In this document: positions 51,689-61,128 of the stretch, in pieces
Numbering within the stretch: position 1 is the first letter of the stretch
How the letters are laid out: each line of letters starts with the position of its first letter
DNA from: Williamsia deligens
Lineage (GTDB): Bacteria; Actinomycetota; Actinomycetes; Mycobacteriales; Mycobacteriaceae
Direction: 5' to 3'
Length of the DNA: 64,000 nucleotides
Assembly (NCBI RefSeq): GCF_024171765.1
Contig: NZ_JAMTCI010000003.1
Span: forward strand, 1 to 64,000
Position numbers and translations under genes: made by a program
Notes under the pieces: model-generated
Told to the model about the DNA's origin: nothing
The model's database searches: none
What the model saw: only the letters and a program-made list of their open reading frames with translations

Positions 51689-52973
51689 CGCGCCGGCGGC
51701 CCGGGTGGTCGAGGACCGGACCTCGTCCACCCCCACCCCGGACGTAGTGTGGCGTGCGGGTGCGGTCGCGGTGGCCGCCGTCATCACGTTCGGTGTGAGC
51801 CTGCGTCTGATGTTCGGCAGCGCGTCGTCGCTCATCGACGAGATCCGCGACGGCTACCACCTGGACTCCGTCGAGGTCGCACTCCTGACGACGGGCCCCG
51901 TGGTGTGCCTCGGACTCGGCGCGAGCGTCGCCCCGCGACTGGCTCGCCGGTTCTCGGTGCTGTCGGTGGCGACGGTCGCCATGGCCGTCCTCGCCGTCGG
52001 CACGGGACTCCGCGTCATCCCGGGTTGGCCGGTCCTCGTGCTCGGCACACTGCTCGGCGGTCTCGGGATCGCGGTCGCGAACGTGCTCGGTCCGGTCATC
52101 GTCCGGCTGCTGTTCCCGCACCGCATCGGGGTCATGACCGGACTGCTCACCTCACTGATCTGTGTCAGCGCGGGCATCGCATCGGGCATCACCCCGCCCC
52201 TGACGCGGGCCGTCGGCGACAGCTGGCGCGTCGGTCTGGGGGTGTGGGCCGTCCCCGCGGTCCTCGCCGCGGCCGCCATGGCCGTCCTCACCGCCGGTCG
52301 GGCGCGCGGGCTGCGCCGACAGGCACGCGCGGCGACCGAGGGTCCGGTGATGCCACCGGTGGTCCCCACGGCGGGCATCGGCGCCCGGATGCGGTGGGCG
52401 ATCACCGGTTTCATGGGCATCCAGTCGCTGCTGGCCTACGCGACGGTGGCGTGGCTCCCCACGATCTACCGCGACCGCGGTGTCAGCGCCGACAAGGCCG
52501 GGCTGATCTTCGCGGTGCTGAGCGTGAGCAGCATCGTCACCGCGCTGGGCGTGCCGGTCCTCGCGACGCGGATGCGCTCCCAGCGGGTGCTCGCCGTCGT
52601 CGTGGTCGCCCTCGCCGCAGCGGGGATCCTCGGGGTGTTGGCCACGGGGACCTGGGGTGCGTGGCCGTGCGCCGTGCTGATCGGACTCGGGCAGGGCGGG
52701 GCGCTGTCGCTCGCCCTCGTGCTGATGAACCTGCGCACCGCCTCGGCCGCGGAGGCGACGGCGCTGTCGGCGTTCGCCCAGACCGTCGGCTACCTGCTCG
52801 CGGCCACCGGACCGATCGTGATGGGCGTGCTCCACTCGCTCACCGACGGGTGGTCGGTGCCGCTGATCGCCCTCGCGGCGGTGATGGTGCCGCTGGCCGT
52901 GTGCGGTGTCGTCGCAGGTCACCCCGGATCGCGCGAACTCGCCGCGCCCGTGGTCCCGACGCCGGTCCCCTGA
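51681..52973 (+). CDS. MFS transporter (CynX/NimT-like)
   Basis: This is 430 residues if the TTG at 51681 is the start; GTG at 51705 or 51708 would trim 8-9 residues and seems equally possible. There are twelve hydrophobic spans. [20 protein letters not shown] and the [20 protein letters not shown] region resemble the CynX/NimT cyanate/nitroimidazole transporter group. The C-terminus is Pro-rich. The substrate is unknown. It overlaps the dgt stop, so expression is likely shared, and ends 58 bp before dnaG. Confidence 0.85.
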   Translation: MADAPAARVVEDRTSSTPTPDVVWRAGAVAVAAVITFGVSLRLMFGSASSLIDEIRDGYHLDSVEVALLTTGPVVCLGLGASVAPRLARRFSVLSVATVAMAVLAVGTGLRVIPGWPVLVLGTLLGGLGIAVANVLGPVIVRLLFPHRIGVMTGLLTSLICVSAGIASGITPPLTRAVGDSWRVGLGVWAVPAVLAAAAMAVLTAGRARGLRRQARAATEGPVMPPVVPTAGIGARMRWAITGFMGIQSLLAYATVAWLPTIYRDRGVSADKAGLIFAVLSVSSIVTALGVPVLATRMRSQRVLAVVVVALAAAGILGVLATGTWGAWPCAVLIGLGQGGALSLALVLMNLRTASAAEATALSAFAQTVGYLLAATGPIVMGVLHSLTDGWSVPLIALAAVMVPLAVCGVVAGHPGSRELAAPVVPTPVP

Positions 52974-53019
52974 GCGGCGCCGACCGGCACGGGCGGGCCG
53001 CGGAGGTCGCTCCAGCGAA

Positions 53020-53025
53020 TACACT
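53020..53025 (+). promoter_or_regulatory. -10 of leaderless dnaG
   Basis: TACACT ends 6 nt before the GTG of dnaG, and no Shine-Dalgarno sequence is seen in that interval, so a leaderless dnaG transcript is likely. Confidence 0.55.
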
Positions 53026-53031
53026 CGTCGG

Positions 53032-54996
53032 GTGCCCGGCCGAATCCCTGATCGCGACATCACGGAGATCCGTGAGCGCACCGCGATCGAGGACATCGTC
53101 GGCGACTACGTGGCGCTGCGGCGCGCCGGCGCCGACAGCCTCAAGGGTCTCTGCCCCTTCCACGACGAGAAGTCCCCGTCGTTCCACGTCCGTCCCAACC
53201 ACGGGCACTTCCACTGCTTCGGGTGCGGGGAGGGCGGCGACGTCTACAGCTTCCTGCAGAAGCAGGAGCACATCACCTTCGTCGAGGCCGTCGAGCAGCT
53301 CGCCGACCGCATCGGGTACCGCATCTCCTACGAGGGCGGCGGCACCAGCGTCGCCCGTGACCGGGGGACGCGCGCGCGCCTCGTGGCGGCGAACGCGGCG
53401 GCGCAGAAGTTCTACGCCGAGCAACTGCTGACGCCGGACGCCAAGCCCGCCCGGGACTATCTGCGCGAGCGCGACTTCGACGGCGCCGCGGCCACCACCT
53501 TCGGGTGCGGGTTCGCTCCGCTCGCCTGGGACGCGATGACGAAGACCCTGCTGTCGCAGGGATTCGAGTTCGCCGAACTGGAGGCCGCAGGGCTGTCGCA
53601 GCAGGGTCAGCGCGGTCCGCGCGACCGCTTCCGGCGACGCCTGCTCTGGCCGATCCGCAACCTCGCCGGCGACATCATCGGCTTCGGCGCCCGCAAGCTG
53701 TTCGACGACGACACCATGGGCAAGTACATGAACACGCCCGAGACGATGCTCTACAAGAAGTCGCAGGTGCTGTTCGGTCTCGACCATGCGAAGAAGAACA
53801 TCGCCAAGGGACACCAGGTCGTGATCGTCGAGGGCTACACCGACGTCATGGCGATGCACCTGTCCGGGGTCACCACCGCGGTCGCCGCCTGCGGGACGGC
53901 GTTCGGCGACGACCACCTCGCCCTCCTGCGACGCCTGCTCATGGACGACTCGTACTTCCGTGGCGAGGTCATCTACACCTTCGACGGCGACGACGCCGGT
54001 CAGGCCGCCGCACTGAAGGCGTTCGAGGGCGAACAGAGCATCGCCGGGCAGACCTTCGTGGCCATCGCCCCCGACGGCATGGATCCGTGTGAGCTGCGCC
54101 AGCAGCAGGGTGACGCAGCGGTCCGCGATCTCGTCGCCCGACGGATACCCATGTTCCAGTTCGCGATCAAGGCCGTCCTCGCGCGCCACGACCTCGACAC
54201 CGCCGAGGGCCGCGTCCACGCGCTGCGGGACACCGTGCCCGTCGTGTCGCGGATCAAGGACGTGGCCCTGCGCGACGAGTACGCCCGGCAGCTCGCGGGA
54301 TGGGTCGGTTGGGACGACGTCGGGCAGGTGCTCCGCCGGGTCCGTGAGCAGGCGGGTGGCACCGCGCGCGCGACCACCGGTGCGTCGGCCCGCGCCCAGG
54401 TCCGCGACCGGGGTGGCGTCCGCGGCGCGAGTCCGACAGGGGGTGTCGCCGGTGCCGCGCGACCGTCCCCGGCCGACCCCCGGCTGTGGCCGCAACGGGA
54501 GGCGCTCAAGGGTGCACTGCAGTACCCGTCCATCGCCGGCACGGTCTTCGACTCGCTGCCGCCGGAGTGTTTCCCGGAGCCGGCCTACGCGTTGGTGCGT
54601 GCCGCCATCGACCGCGTCGGCGGGACGGGCTCCGGCATGGGTGGCGCCGAATGGGTGGACGCCGTGGGCCGGGCCGCGGAGTCCGCCGCACCGGTGGGCA
54701 CCGACGAGTCGACCGCCGCCGGGCCCATGTTGTCCTCGCTCGTCACCGAGCTGGCGGTCGAGCCGATGCCGGTCGACGAGCATGCGATCCCGCGGTACGT
54801 CGGGAGTGTGTTGGCGCGGTTGCAGGAGATCTGGGTGGGCGAGCAGATCGCCGACATCAAGTCCCGGCTGCGCAGGATGTCCCCGGGCGATGACCCGGAC
54901 GGCTACAACTCGGTCTTCGGGGACCTCGTCGCGCTCGAGGCGTACCGACGGAGCCTGCTCGAGCAGGCGATGGACCCGCCGTCGCAGAGCGCGTAG
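53032..54996 (+). CDS. dnaG: DNA primase
   Basis: This is 654 residues from GTG 53032. Zinc-binding CHC2 domain (CPFHDEKSPSFHV, HFHCFGCGEGGD), then the catalytic core with YTPETMLYKKS-type NTPETMLYKKSQVLFGLDHA and TOPRIM motifs VIVEGYTDVMAMHLSG and YTFDGDDAGQAAALKA. A disordered Thr/Arg/Gly-rich linker (about 440-475) leads to the DnaB-binding C-terminal domain. It synthesises replication primers. Complete length for actinobacterial DnaG. Confidence 0.97.
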   Translation: MPGRIPDRDITEIRERTAIEDIVGDYVALRRAGADSLKGLCPFHDEKSPSFHVRPNHGHFHCFGCGEGGDVYSFLQKQEHITFVEAVEQLADRIGYRISYEGGGTSVARDRGTRARLVAANAAAQKFYAEQLLTPDAKPARDYLRERDFDGAAATTFGCGFAPLAWDAMTKTLLSQGFEFAELEAAGLSQQGQRGPRDRFRRRLLWPIRNLAGDIIGFGARKLFDDDTMGKYMNTPETMLYKKSQVLFGLDHAKKNIAKGHQVVIVEGYTDVMAMHLSGVTTAVAACGTAFGDDHLALLRRLLMDDSYFRGEVIYTFDGDDAGQAAALKAFEGEQSIAGQTFVAIAPDGMDPCELRQQQGDAAVRDLVARRIPMFQFAIKAVLARHDLDTAEGRVHALRDTVPVVSRIKDVALRDEYARQLAGWVGWDDVGQVLRRVREQAGGTARATTGASARAQVRDRGGVRGASPTGGVAGAARPSPADPRLWPQREALKGALQYPSIAGTVFDSLPPECFPEPAYALVRAAIDRVGGTGSGMGGAEWVDAVGRAAESAAPVGTDESTAAGPMLSSLVTELAVEPMPVDEHAIPRYVGSVLARLQEIWVGEQIADIKSRLRRMSPGDDPDGYNSVFGDLVALEAYRRSLLEQAMDPPSQSA

Positions 54997-55011
54997 GCGG
55001 GACCCGCGGGG

Positions 55012-55254
55012 TCAGTCGCGCGGGTCGCGCGGCGCGTAGACCGTGGTGGTGTCGTCGATCTGGTGGACCTCGGTGAGCGGCGCGGTCGGACTGATCGCCT
55101 GCGACAGCTTCTGCCGACCGACGTCGATGACCTTGCGGGTGGCGGGGGAGCCGGACACGGCCTCGTATGCCCCGGCGATCTGGTCGTAGCGGCGGCGGCC
55201 CGCCTTCGCGCCGAGCACGTAACCGACCCCGAGAAATGCCAACAGTCGGACCAT
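55012..55254 (-). CDS. Small YtxH-like/conserved actinobacterial protein
   Basis: This is 80 residues from ATG 55254. A short hydrophobic start (MVRLLAFLGVGYVLGAKAGR) with a Gly-Ala-Lys-Ala-Gly-Arg segment resembles YtxH-type membrane-associated proteins common in actinobacteria. Then RRRYDQIAGAYEAVSGSPAT and a polar end. The function is unknown. It is convergent with dnaG, 15 bp between stops, and downstream of the two tRNA genes. Confidence 0.7.
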   Translation of the reverse strand: MVRLLAFLGVGYVLGAKAGRRRYDQIAGAYEAVSGSPATRKVIDVGRQKLSQAISPTAPLTEVHQIDDTTTVYAPRDPRD

Positions 55255-55323
55255 CGTGTGCGGTTCTCCCAAATCGTCGCGGGCTGTGCTCCCTGTGGGC
55301 CATCCTGCCCGACCTGGCGGGAG

Positions 55324-55397
55324 TGGGGCGGGCGGGGCTCGAACCCGCGACCTACGGATTATGAGTCCGCGGCTCTGACCGACTGAGCTACCGCCCC
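55324..55397 (-). tRNA. tRNA-Met (CAU)
   Basis: A 74-nt cloverleaf reads from 55397: acceptor GGGGCGG pairs perfectly with CCGCCCC, the D-arm is GCTCAGTCGGTCAGAGC, the anticodon loop is CTCATAA on a GCGGA/TCCGT stem, and the T-arm is GCGGGTTCGAGCCCCGC. The CCA end is not encoded. Anticodon CAT: elongator Met is most likely, but a lysidine-modified tRNA-Ile(CAU) cannot be excluded by eye. The first base pair is canonical, so it is not an initiator. Confidence 0.93.
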
Positions 55398-55407
55398 CGG
55401 TACGTGG

Positions 55408-55480
55408 CTCCCCCAACTGGACTCGAACCAGTAACCGTCCGATTAACAGTCGGAAGCTCTGCCAATTGAGCTATGGGGGA
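55408..55480 (-). tRNA. tRNA-Asn (GUU)
   Basis: A 73-nt cloverleaf reads from 55480: acceptor TCCCCCA/TGGGGGA, D-arm GCTCAATTGGCAGAGC, anticodon loop CTGTTAA on a TCCGA/TCGGA stem, T-arm ACTGGTTCGAGTCCAGT, discriminator G. No encoded CCA. Only 10 nt separate it from the tRNA-Met gene downstream, so they form one transcript. Confidence 0.95.
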
Positions 55481-55802
55481 AGGTCGACCGATCGGTGGTG
55501 ATGTCTCACCACGAACCGATACGAGACTGTATCCGTTCGCCGCGTTCAGCTCCAAACCGCGCGTTCGGTCGGCGGATCGTCGTTAGCGGTGTGAAGATGT
55601 CATCATCGTGCTCACACCGGGGTCGGGCATCGTTCGTTCGGATGTTTCGTTACACCTGGTGATAATGATCACGGAACGCAGTTAGAGACATGCAGTGTGG
55701 TCCATTCGCGTGACAATGAACCCGAACGCGTGGACCGACCACGAGCGGCGTCGTGGGACCGCCCAGTTTGCTCGACCTTGAGGCCATACGGGGAGCCAGG
55801 AC
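55481..55802. promoter_or_regulatory. Intergenic region before the polysaccharide cluster
   Basis: This 322-bp stretch has no gene. It is richer in A+T than its surroundings. It holds the promoter of the tRNA pair (minus) and of the glycosyltransferase operon (plus). CGGTGTGA (55587-55594) and TCACACCG (55612-55619) are a perfect 8-bp inverted repeat 17 bp apart. TGATAATGATCA near 55661 is another palindromic, -10-like segment. A regulator-binding role is inferred. Confidence 0.4.
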
Positions 55803-56960
55803 ATGACTGTCACGCAGGCGCAGTCGGAGCAGCGCACCGCGCTGCCGCGGCCGCGGATCGCGATCGCCCACGACTACCTGACACAACGCGGCGGCGCGGA
55901 GAAGGTGGTGCTGTCGATGGCGCGGGCGTTCCCGGACGCCGTCATCTACACGACCCTCTTCGACCCCGAGAACACCTACCCGGAGTTCTCGGACATGGAC
56001 ATCCGTGTGTCGCCGATGAACCGGCTCGGCTTCCTGCGCCGCAACCACCGGGCCGCGCTGCCCCTCTTGCCGTTCGCCTGCTCCTGGGTTCGGCCGGACG
56101 CCGACATCGTGATCGTCAGCTCGAGCGGGTGGGCGCACGCCTTCCCGACCACCGGCCAGAAGGTCGTCTACTGCCACTCGCCCGCACGCTGGCTCTACCA
56201 GGAGCAGTCCTACCTCGGTGAGTCGGCGAGCTGGATGAAGAAGGTCGCGCTCGTCCTGATGTCGTCGGGGCTGCGGCGGTGGGACCGCAGGGCCGCCCTG
56301 GCCTGCGAGCGCTACCTCGCCAACTCGAACGTCGTGCGCGATCGCATCGAGTCGGCCTACGGGATCACCGCTCCGGTGCTGCCGGCCCCGGTGGCGCTCG
56401 ATCTCCCCGACGAGTTCGAGCCCGTACCCGAGGTGGAGGGTGTCGTCTCCGCCGGCGGCGGGTTCTACCTCTGCGTCTCGCGTCTGCTCGCCTACAAGAA
56501 CGTCGACGCCGTCATCGACTCCTTCCGCGGCACCGACCGCCACCTGGTCGTCGTCGGTCGCGGTCCGGAGCGCGACCGACTGCTGGCCACCAAGCCGGAC
56601 AACGTCACGATGGTCTCCGACCTGACCGACCGCCAGATCGGCTGGCTCTACCGCCACTGCACCGCGGTCATGGCGGCGAGCTACGAGGACTACGGCCTCA
56701 CCCCGTTGGAGGGCGCAGCACACGGCAAGCCGTCCATCCTGCTGCGGTTCGGGGGCTTCCTCGACACCGCGGTGGAGGACGTGACGGCGGTGTACTTCGA
56801 CGAGCCGGAACCCGCGGCCATCCGCGCCGCCGTCGCCCGCTTCGAGAGCATGACGTGGGATCCCGAGAAGATCGTCGACCACGTGTCCCGCTTCGGCGAC
56901 GCGCACTTCGCCGCGCAGCTGCACGACATCGTCGACCGCCTCGACCCGCCCGCCGCCTGA
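55803..56960 (+). CDS. GT4-family glycosyltransferase
   Basis: This is 385 residues from ATG 55803, with GGGGAG/AGGA upstream. GT-B fold: RIAIAHDYLTQRGGAEKVVL at the N-terminus (GGAE acceptor-side loop), KVVYCHSPARWLYQEQSYLG, then the donor domain FYLCVSRLLAYKNVDAVIDS and ASYEDYGLTPLEGAAHGKPS, which carries the ExxxxxxxE motif for nucleotide sugar. WbaZ/mannosyltransferase-like members share the GGAEKV start. First gene of the polysaccharide cluster. Donor and acceptor sugars are not predictable. Confidence 0.88.
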   Translation: MTVTQAQSEQRTALPRPRIAIAHDYLTQRGGAEKVVLSMARAFPDAVIYTTLFDPENTYPEFSDMDIRVSPMNRLGFLRRNHRAALPLLPFACSWVRPDADIVIVSSSGWAHAFPTTGQKVVYCHSPARWLYQEQSYLGESASWMKKVALVLMSSGLRRWDRRAALACERYLANSNVVRDRIESAYGITAPVLPAPVALDLPDEFEPVPEVEGVVSAGGGFYLCVSRLLAYKNVDAVIDSFRGTDRHLVVVGRGPERDRLLATKPDNVTMVSDLTDRQIGWLYRHCTAVMAASYEDYGLTPLEGAAHGKPSILLRFGGFLDTAVEDVTAVYFDEPEPAAIRAAVARFESMTWDPEKIVDHVSRFGDAHFAAQLHDIVDRLDPPAA

Positions 56961-57036
56961 CGCACCGCGGCGTGGTGTGCTGTCCCCCGATCCACCGATC
57001 CCCGCCCCGGGAGTACGAACAGGAGCACAGGTAGGC

Positions 57037-57690
57037 GTGAGCAGCCCAGTCGACGACAAGTACACCCGCGCGCTGAGGGTCCCGCCGCCACCGCGGATGA
57101 CCGAGACCGTGGTCGACGGTGAGACGGTCAAGAAGTACAAGATGCAGGACATCTCGCTGCTGCAGAAGCTCTACAACCGCATCGGCCTCGTCGGGTACAA
57201 CCTGATCGTCACCTACATCCCGAGCCACACCATCCGGGTCGGCTGGCTGCGTGCGTTCGGGGCCAAGATCGGCAAGGGGTCGACCGTGCTGCGGGGGACG
57301 ACGGTGTTCGACCTGCCGTACCTGACCATCGGCGAGAACAGCAACGTCAGCTTCCGCTGCGTCCTCGACGCCCGGGCCGGCATCCTCATCGGAGACAACG
57401 TCGTGATCGCCAGCGACGTGCACCTGCTCGGCGGCGGTCACGACATCAACAGCCCCGACTTCCTCCCGATGCCGAAACCCATGATCATCGAGGACTACGC
57501 CTGGATCGGGACCCGCGCGCTGCTGCTGCCGTGCCGCGTCGGTCGCGGGGGAGTGGTCGCCGCGCAGGCCATGGTGAACAAGGACGTCGGTGAACTCGAG
57601 GTCGTGGGCGGCAACCCCGCGAAGCCGTTCACCACCCGCAACCCCGACGCGCTGCAGTACTCGGGACGTTATCGCCCACTGTTCTACTGA
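57037..57690 (+). CDS. Hexapeptide-repeat acyltransferase
   Basis: This is 217 residues from GTG 57037 (AGGAG about 12 nt upstream). The left-handed beta-helix repeats run from GAKIGKGSTVLRGTTVFDLP through IGENSNVSFRCVLDARAGIL to VGRGGVVAAQAMVNKDVGEL, with the catalytic His in LLGGGHDINSPDF. It probably O-acetylates (or otherwise acylates) the polysaccharide or a lipid-linked sugar in the cytosol. Its stop overlaps the next ATG as TGATG. Confidence 0.85.
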   Translation: MSSPVDDKYTRALRVPPPPRMTETVVDGETVKKYKMQDISLLQKLYNRIGLVGYNLIVTYIPSHTIRVGWLRAFGAKIGKGSTVLRGTTVFDLPYLTIGENSNVSFRCVLDARAGILIGDNVVIASDVHLLGGGHDINSPDFLPMPKPMIIEDYAWIGTRALLLPCRVGRGGVVAAQAMVNKDVGELEVVGGNPAKPFTTRNPDALQYSGRYRPLFY

Positions 57691-58808
57691 TGTCCGAGCC
57701 GCTGCAGCGGGCGCGCCTGGTGGTCGTCGCCCCGCGCGTCGGTGTGGGCGGCGTGGGTGACTACTCGCAGGACGTCATCGACGCCGTCGCCCCGTTCGTC
57801 GGGGAGGTCGTGGAACACCGGACCGGTATGCCCGGCGAGGACACCGTCGCCGACCTCCGTCGCCTGCGAACCGAGGTCGCACGGTCGGTCGAGGAGGCCC
57901 CCGGGCCGGTCGTGGTCCACACCGAACTCAGTGGTGGTGCGGTGGCGGGGTTCTGGGGGACGGCGGGCCTGCCCCGGCACGTGCCCGTCACCGCCACGGT
58001 CCACGACCCGCCGCATCCCATCTGGTGGCCGGCACGCACCCGGTTCCTCACCCATCACCGCATGCTCAACCACGCCGTGCACTTCCCGCTGCGTCCCGTG
58101 TCCCACCGCGTCCAGCGGCGACACCTGCGGGCGCAGACGCTCTTCGTCCTGACCCGCAGCGGCGCGCGGTCGATCGGCCCGCTGTACCCGGACGTCGACG
58201 TGGTGGAGGTACCGCACGTCGTTGCGCGGCGTCCGGACATCGCGCCGCCGCAGGATCGTCCGCGTGCCGTCGGGTTCTTCGGACTCGTCTACCGGGGCAA
58301 GGGGTTCGAACAGCTCGAACACCTGCGCCGGCTCCTCGACCCCGACATCGCCATCCGGGTGGCGGGCCGCGGGACCGAGTCGCTGCCGCCGATCGACGGG
58401 GTGGACATCGTCGGCGGCGTGGACGGCGCCGACGAGGATGCGTTCTTCGCGTCGATCCGCGTGCTGGTCATGCCGTACGGGCGTCGCTCCCCGTACGGGA
58501 TGGGGTACCCGGCGTCGGGCGTCATGGCACGGGCTGTCGCGTACGGGACCCCGGTGGTGTGCACCGACCACGGAGCCCTCGCCGACCACGGCGACGGCGA
58601 CGGAGTGACCGTCCTGCGCGACGCACCCGAGGAACCCGAACAGCTCGCGACCGTGGTCGCCGCTGCGGTGACCGCGCTCGTCGACGACCCCGACCGCCTA
58701 CGCACCGCGGGCGAACAGGTGCAGCGGGTCCGGCGCGAGGCGTCCCACGAGGCGGTGGCGCGGACGTTCCGCGACACCTGGACGCGCCTGCTGGAGTCCG
58801 GCCGGTGA
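57690..58808 (+). CDS. Glycosyltransferase (GT-B fold, GT4-like)
   Basis: This is 372 residues from ATG 57690. RLVVVAPRVGVGGVGDYSQD is the Rossmann start with a Gly-rich loop. VHDPPHPIWWPARTRFLTHH, AVGFFGLVYRGKGFEQLEHL and MGYPASGVMARAVAYGTPVV follow the GT4 donor-domain plan, although the acidic ExxxxxxxE motif is weak. Coupled to the acyltransferase (TGATG) and the flippase (GTGA). The sugar is unknown. Confidence 0.8.
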   Translation: MSEPLQRARLVVVAPRVGVGGVGDYSQDVIDAVAPFVGEVVEHRTGMPGEDTVADLRRLRTEVARSVEEAPGPVVVHTELSGGAVAGFWGTAGLPRHVPVTATVHDPPHPIWWPARTRFLTHHRMLNHAVHFPLRPVSHRVQRRHLRAQTLFVLTRSGARSIGPLYPDVDVVEVPHVVARRPDIAPPQDRPRAVGFFGLVYRGKGFEQLEHLRRLLDPDIAIRVAGRGTESLPPIDGVDIVGGVDGADEDAFFASIRVLVMPYGRRSPYGMGYPASGVMARAVAYGTPVVCTDHGALADHGDGDGVTVLRDAPEEPEQLATVVAAAVTALVDDPDRLRTAGEQVQRVRREASHEAVARTFRDTWTRLLESGR

Positions 58809-59980
58809 GCGAGGAGCCGCTCGCCACGACGACGGCGTCGGCGTCGGCGTCCAAGAGCAACCTCATGACCACTGCCGTCGCCGTGCTCTGGCTGTACGGC
58901 GGTCGTGGTGTCGGGATGCTGTGGACCGTCGTGCTGCTGTCGCAGCTCGGCGTCGCCGACTACGGCAAGTACGGCATGGCCTTCGCGCTCGCGGCGGTCA
59001 TCGGCCCGCCGCTGGACAACCCGTACGTCGTCCGCTCGATGCGCGAGAGCGAGGAACGGTTCGTCACCGAACGGGTCAGCCGCTTCCTCATGGGGCTCAC
59101 GCTCGTCGCCTCGGGCACCGCGGTGGTCGGCGTCAGCTACATCGCCTGGTTCGGGTTGACCGTCGCCGGCGGCGAGATCGCCTACAAGTCGTACTCGAGC
59201 CGGTTCGCCCGCGACGGCAAGGCCGACCGTGTGTGGCGGCTCGACAGCATCCGGCAGGTCGTCAGCGTCGGGCTGGCGTGCATCTACCTGTTCGGCACGG
59301 ACCATCCGACGCTGCTCGGGGCCAGCGCCCTCTATGTGGCGCCCTACTACGTCATCCTCGTGCTCGCGGCGATCGAGGCGCGCGGGCACCGTCCGTCGCT
59401 TCCGGGCCCACCGCGGCTCACCGCCGCGCTCGTCGGCGAGATGCTCGGGACCGCGCTGTACCTGCAGGGGGATGTCCTCCTGCTCGGCTTCCTGACGAAC
59501 AGCACCACCGCCGGTTACTACACCCTGTGCTGGACCGTCGCCGCGGCACTCGCCGCGGTGGGGCAGTCGTTCGGGATGACGTACCACGAGCCATTGCGCC
59601 TGTCGGGTGGGCGACTGTCGTCCGGGCCGCCCCCGAGACTGACGCTGATCATCGGCGGTGCATCCACCGCGGCGGTGGCGTTGTTCGCTGTGGCACTGCT
59701 GATCTCACCCGCGCCGACCGAGCTCGCCGTCGCCATGCTCATCATCTCCCTGTTCACCGGGATGCGGACGATGATCTCGATCCTCCAGGTGATCCTCTAC
59801 GCGCAACGTCGCGACATCATGCGGCTGGCCGCGAACCTCGGACTCGTGCCGGTGAAACTCGGCGCGGTGGCCGCGCTCGCACCCATCGGTGCGGTCGGTG
59901 CGAGCATCGCCTCGGTCGGCGCCGACGCGATCCTGCTGGGCATCTACGGCTGGGCCATCTACCGGAGGCCGCTGCGATGA
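58805..59980 (+). CDS. Polysaccharide flippase (Wzx-like)
   Basis: This is 391 residues from GTG 58805. Ten to eleven hydrophobic spans start with TTAVAVLWLYGGRGVGMLWT and LSQLGVADYGKYGMAFALAA, the latter resembling the conserved Wzx/MATE-like TM2 region. Later spans include LALTLVASG-type and TELAVAMLIISLFTGMRTMI. It is somewhat short for a Wzx (usually 420-480 aa). It would move lipid-linked repeat units across the membrane. Overlaps the genes on both sides. Confidence 0.82.
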   Translation: MSEEPLATTTASASASKSNLMTTAVAVLWLYGGRGVGMLWTVVLLSQLGVADYGKYGMAFALAAVIGPPLDNPYVVRSMRESEERFVTERVSRFLMGLTLVASGTAVVGVSYIAWFGLTVAGGEIAYKSYSSRFARDGKADRVWRLDSIRQVVSVGLACIYLFGTDHPTLLGASALYVAPYYVILVLAAIEARGHRPSLPGPPRLTAALVGEMLGTALYLQGDVLLLGFLTNSTTAGYYTLCWTVAAALAAVGQSFGMTYHEPLRLSGGRLSSGPPPRLTLIIGGASTAAVALFAVALLISPAPTELAVAMLIISLFTGMRTMISILQVILYAQRRDIMRLAANLGLVPVKLGAVAALAPIGAVGASIASVGADAILLGIYGWAIYRRPLR

Positions 59981-61128
59981 GCGACCGGCCGACCGTTGCG
60001 CTGTTGCTGTCGAAGGATCCCGTCCTCGAACGCGGCGGCGACGTCGAACTCACGCGGCTGCTCATGACGTTGGCCGCCGATGCGTTCTCGGTCACCGCGA
60101 TCTGTCTGTCCGAGGAGTCCGGGGTGCTCGAGACCGATCTCGTCCCCGGCGGGCTCGTCCTGCACCGGGTGCGCAAACCCGCGATCGCGCCGGCACGTCT
60201 CGCCGCGCGCGCACTGCTCGGTCGTCGCAGCCTGGTCCACGTCCGCTTCGACAGTCCCGAACTGCGTTCGGCCATCGAAGGACTCGACGCCGACGTGTAC
60301 CTCGCCGAACACAGCTACATGGCCGAGGCGTTCCTGAACACCCGACGGGCCGGCCGCGACCGTCTCGCCGTGAACACCCACGTGTCGGAGTCGTTGGTCT
60401 GGCGGGCCACCCGCGGGTTGCTGGGGCGGGTGGAGGCCCCACGGCTGGTCCGGGACGAACTCCGCGTCGCCCGTGCGGCCGGCGCGGTGGCGACCTTCGA
60501 CGCCGACGAGGCCCGCGAGTACCGCGACCGCGGGGTCGAGACCGCGCGATGGCTCGACCTCACACTGCCGCCCGGCGATCAGGTCGACGTGGCCGCGACG
60601 CCACCACGCCTGGTGTTCCTCGGCACACGGGACTGGCCCCCGAACCAGGAGGCCTACGAGCGCGCGGTGGCCCTCTGGCCCAGGATCGCCGCGGGCATCG
60701 CGGATGCCGAACTGTGCGTCGTGGGCGGCCGCAGCGCGTCGGCGGCGCCGCTCGACCTCCCGGACGGTGTGCGCGACCTCGGCTTCGTCGACGACCTGCA
60801 CGGGTTCCTCGCGGGCTGTCGGGGGATGGTCGCGCCCATCAGCACCGGCGGTGGGGTCCGGGTGAAGTTCCTCGACGCCGCGCGCATCGGTCTGCCCGTC
60901 GTCGGCACCCGGGCGGCCGTCGGATCACTCGACGAGGTGTTCGGGCTGCAGACCTGCGACGACGACGACGCGGTGGTCGCCGCGGCGCGGCGCCTCCTGC
61001 TCGACCCCGCGTCGGCGGCCGCCGACGGTCGGGCGCTCTACGAGGTCAACGCCCGCCGGTGGCGGGAACGGCGTCCGCATGCAGCGGTCGGGGCGTTGCT
61101 GGAGCAAGCCATGGCCGCGTCCCGCTGA
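59977..61128 (+). CDS. Glycosyltransferase (GT4-like)
   Basis: This is 383 residues from ATG 59977 (ATGA with the flippase). The N-terminal half has TVALLLSKDPVLERGGDVEL, where an acceptor-side loop is visible. The donor half has RLVFLGTRDWPPNQEAYERA, AELCVVGGRSASAAP, GFVDDLHGFLAGCRGMVAPI and STGGGVRVKFLDAARIGLPV, the last being the typical nucleotide-sugar binding segment. The final 83 nt overlap the 3' end of the convergent polymerase-like gene. Confidence 0.83.
   Translation: MSDRPTVALLLSKDPVLERGGDVELTRLLMTLAADAFSVTAICLSEESGVLETDLVPGGLVLHRVRKPAIAPARLAARALLGRRSLVHVRFDSPELRSAIEGLDADVYLAEHSYMAEAFLNTRRAGRDRLAVNTHVSESLVWRATRGLLGRVEAPRLVRDELRVARAAGAVATFDADEAREYRDRGVETARWLDLTLPPGDQVDVAATPPRLVFLGTRDWPPNQEAYERAVALWPRIAAGIADAELCVVGGRSASAAPLDLPDGVRDLGFVDDLHGFLAGCRGMVAPISTGGGVRVKFLDAARIGLPVVGTRAAVGSLDEVFGLQTCDDDDAVVAAARRLLLDPASAAADGRALYEVNARRWRERRPHAAVGALLEQAMAASR

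Noticed and set aside
55324-55802. tRNA-flanked integrative element boundary
   Set aside because: No second copy of the tRNA-Asn or tRNA-Met 3' end is visible within the window and no integrase lies nearby, so an att site cannot be supported here.
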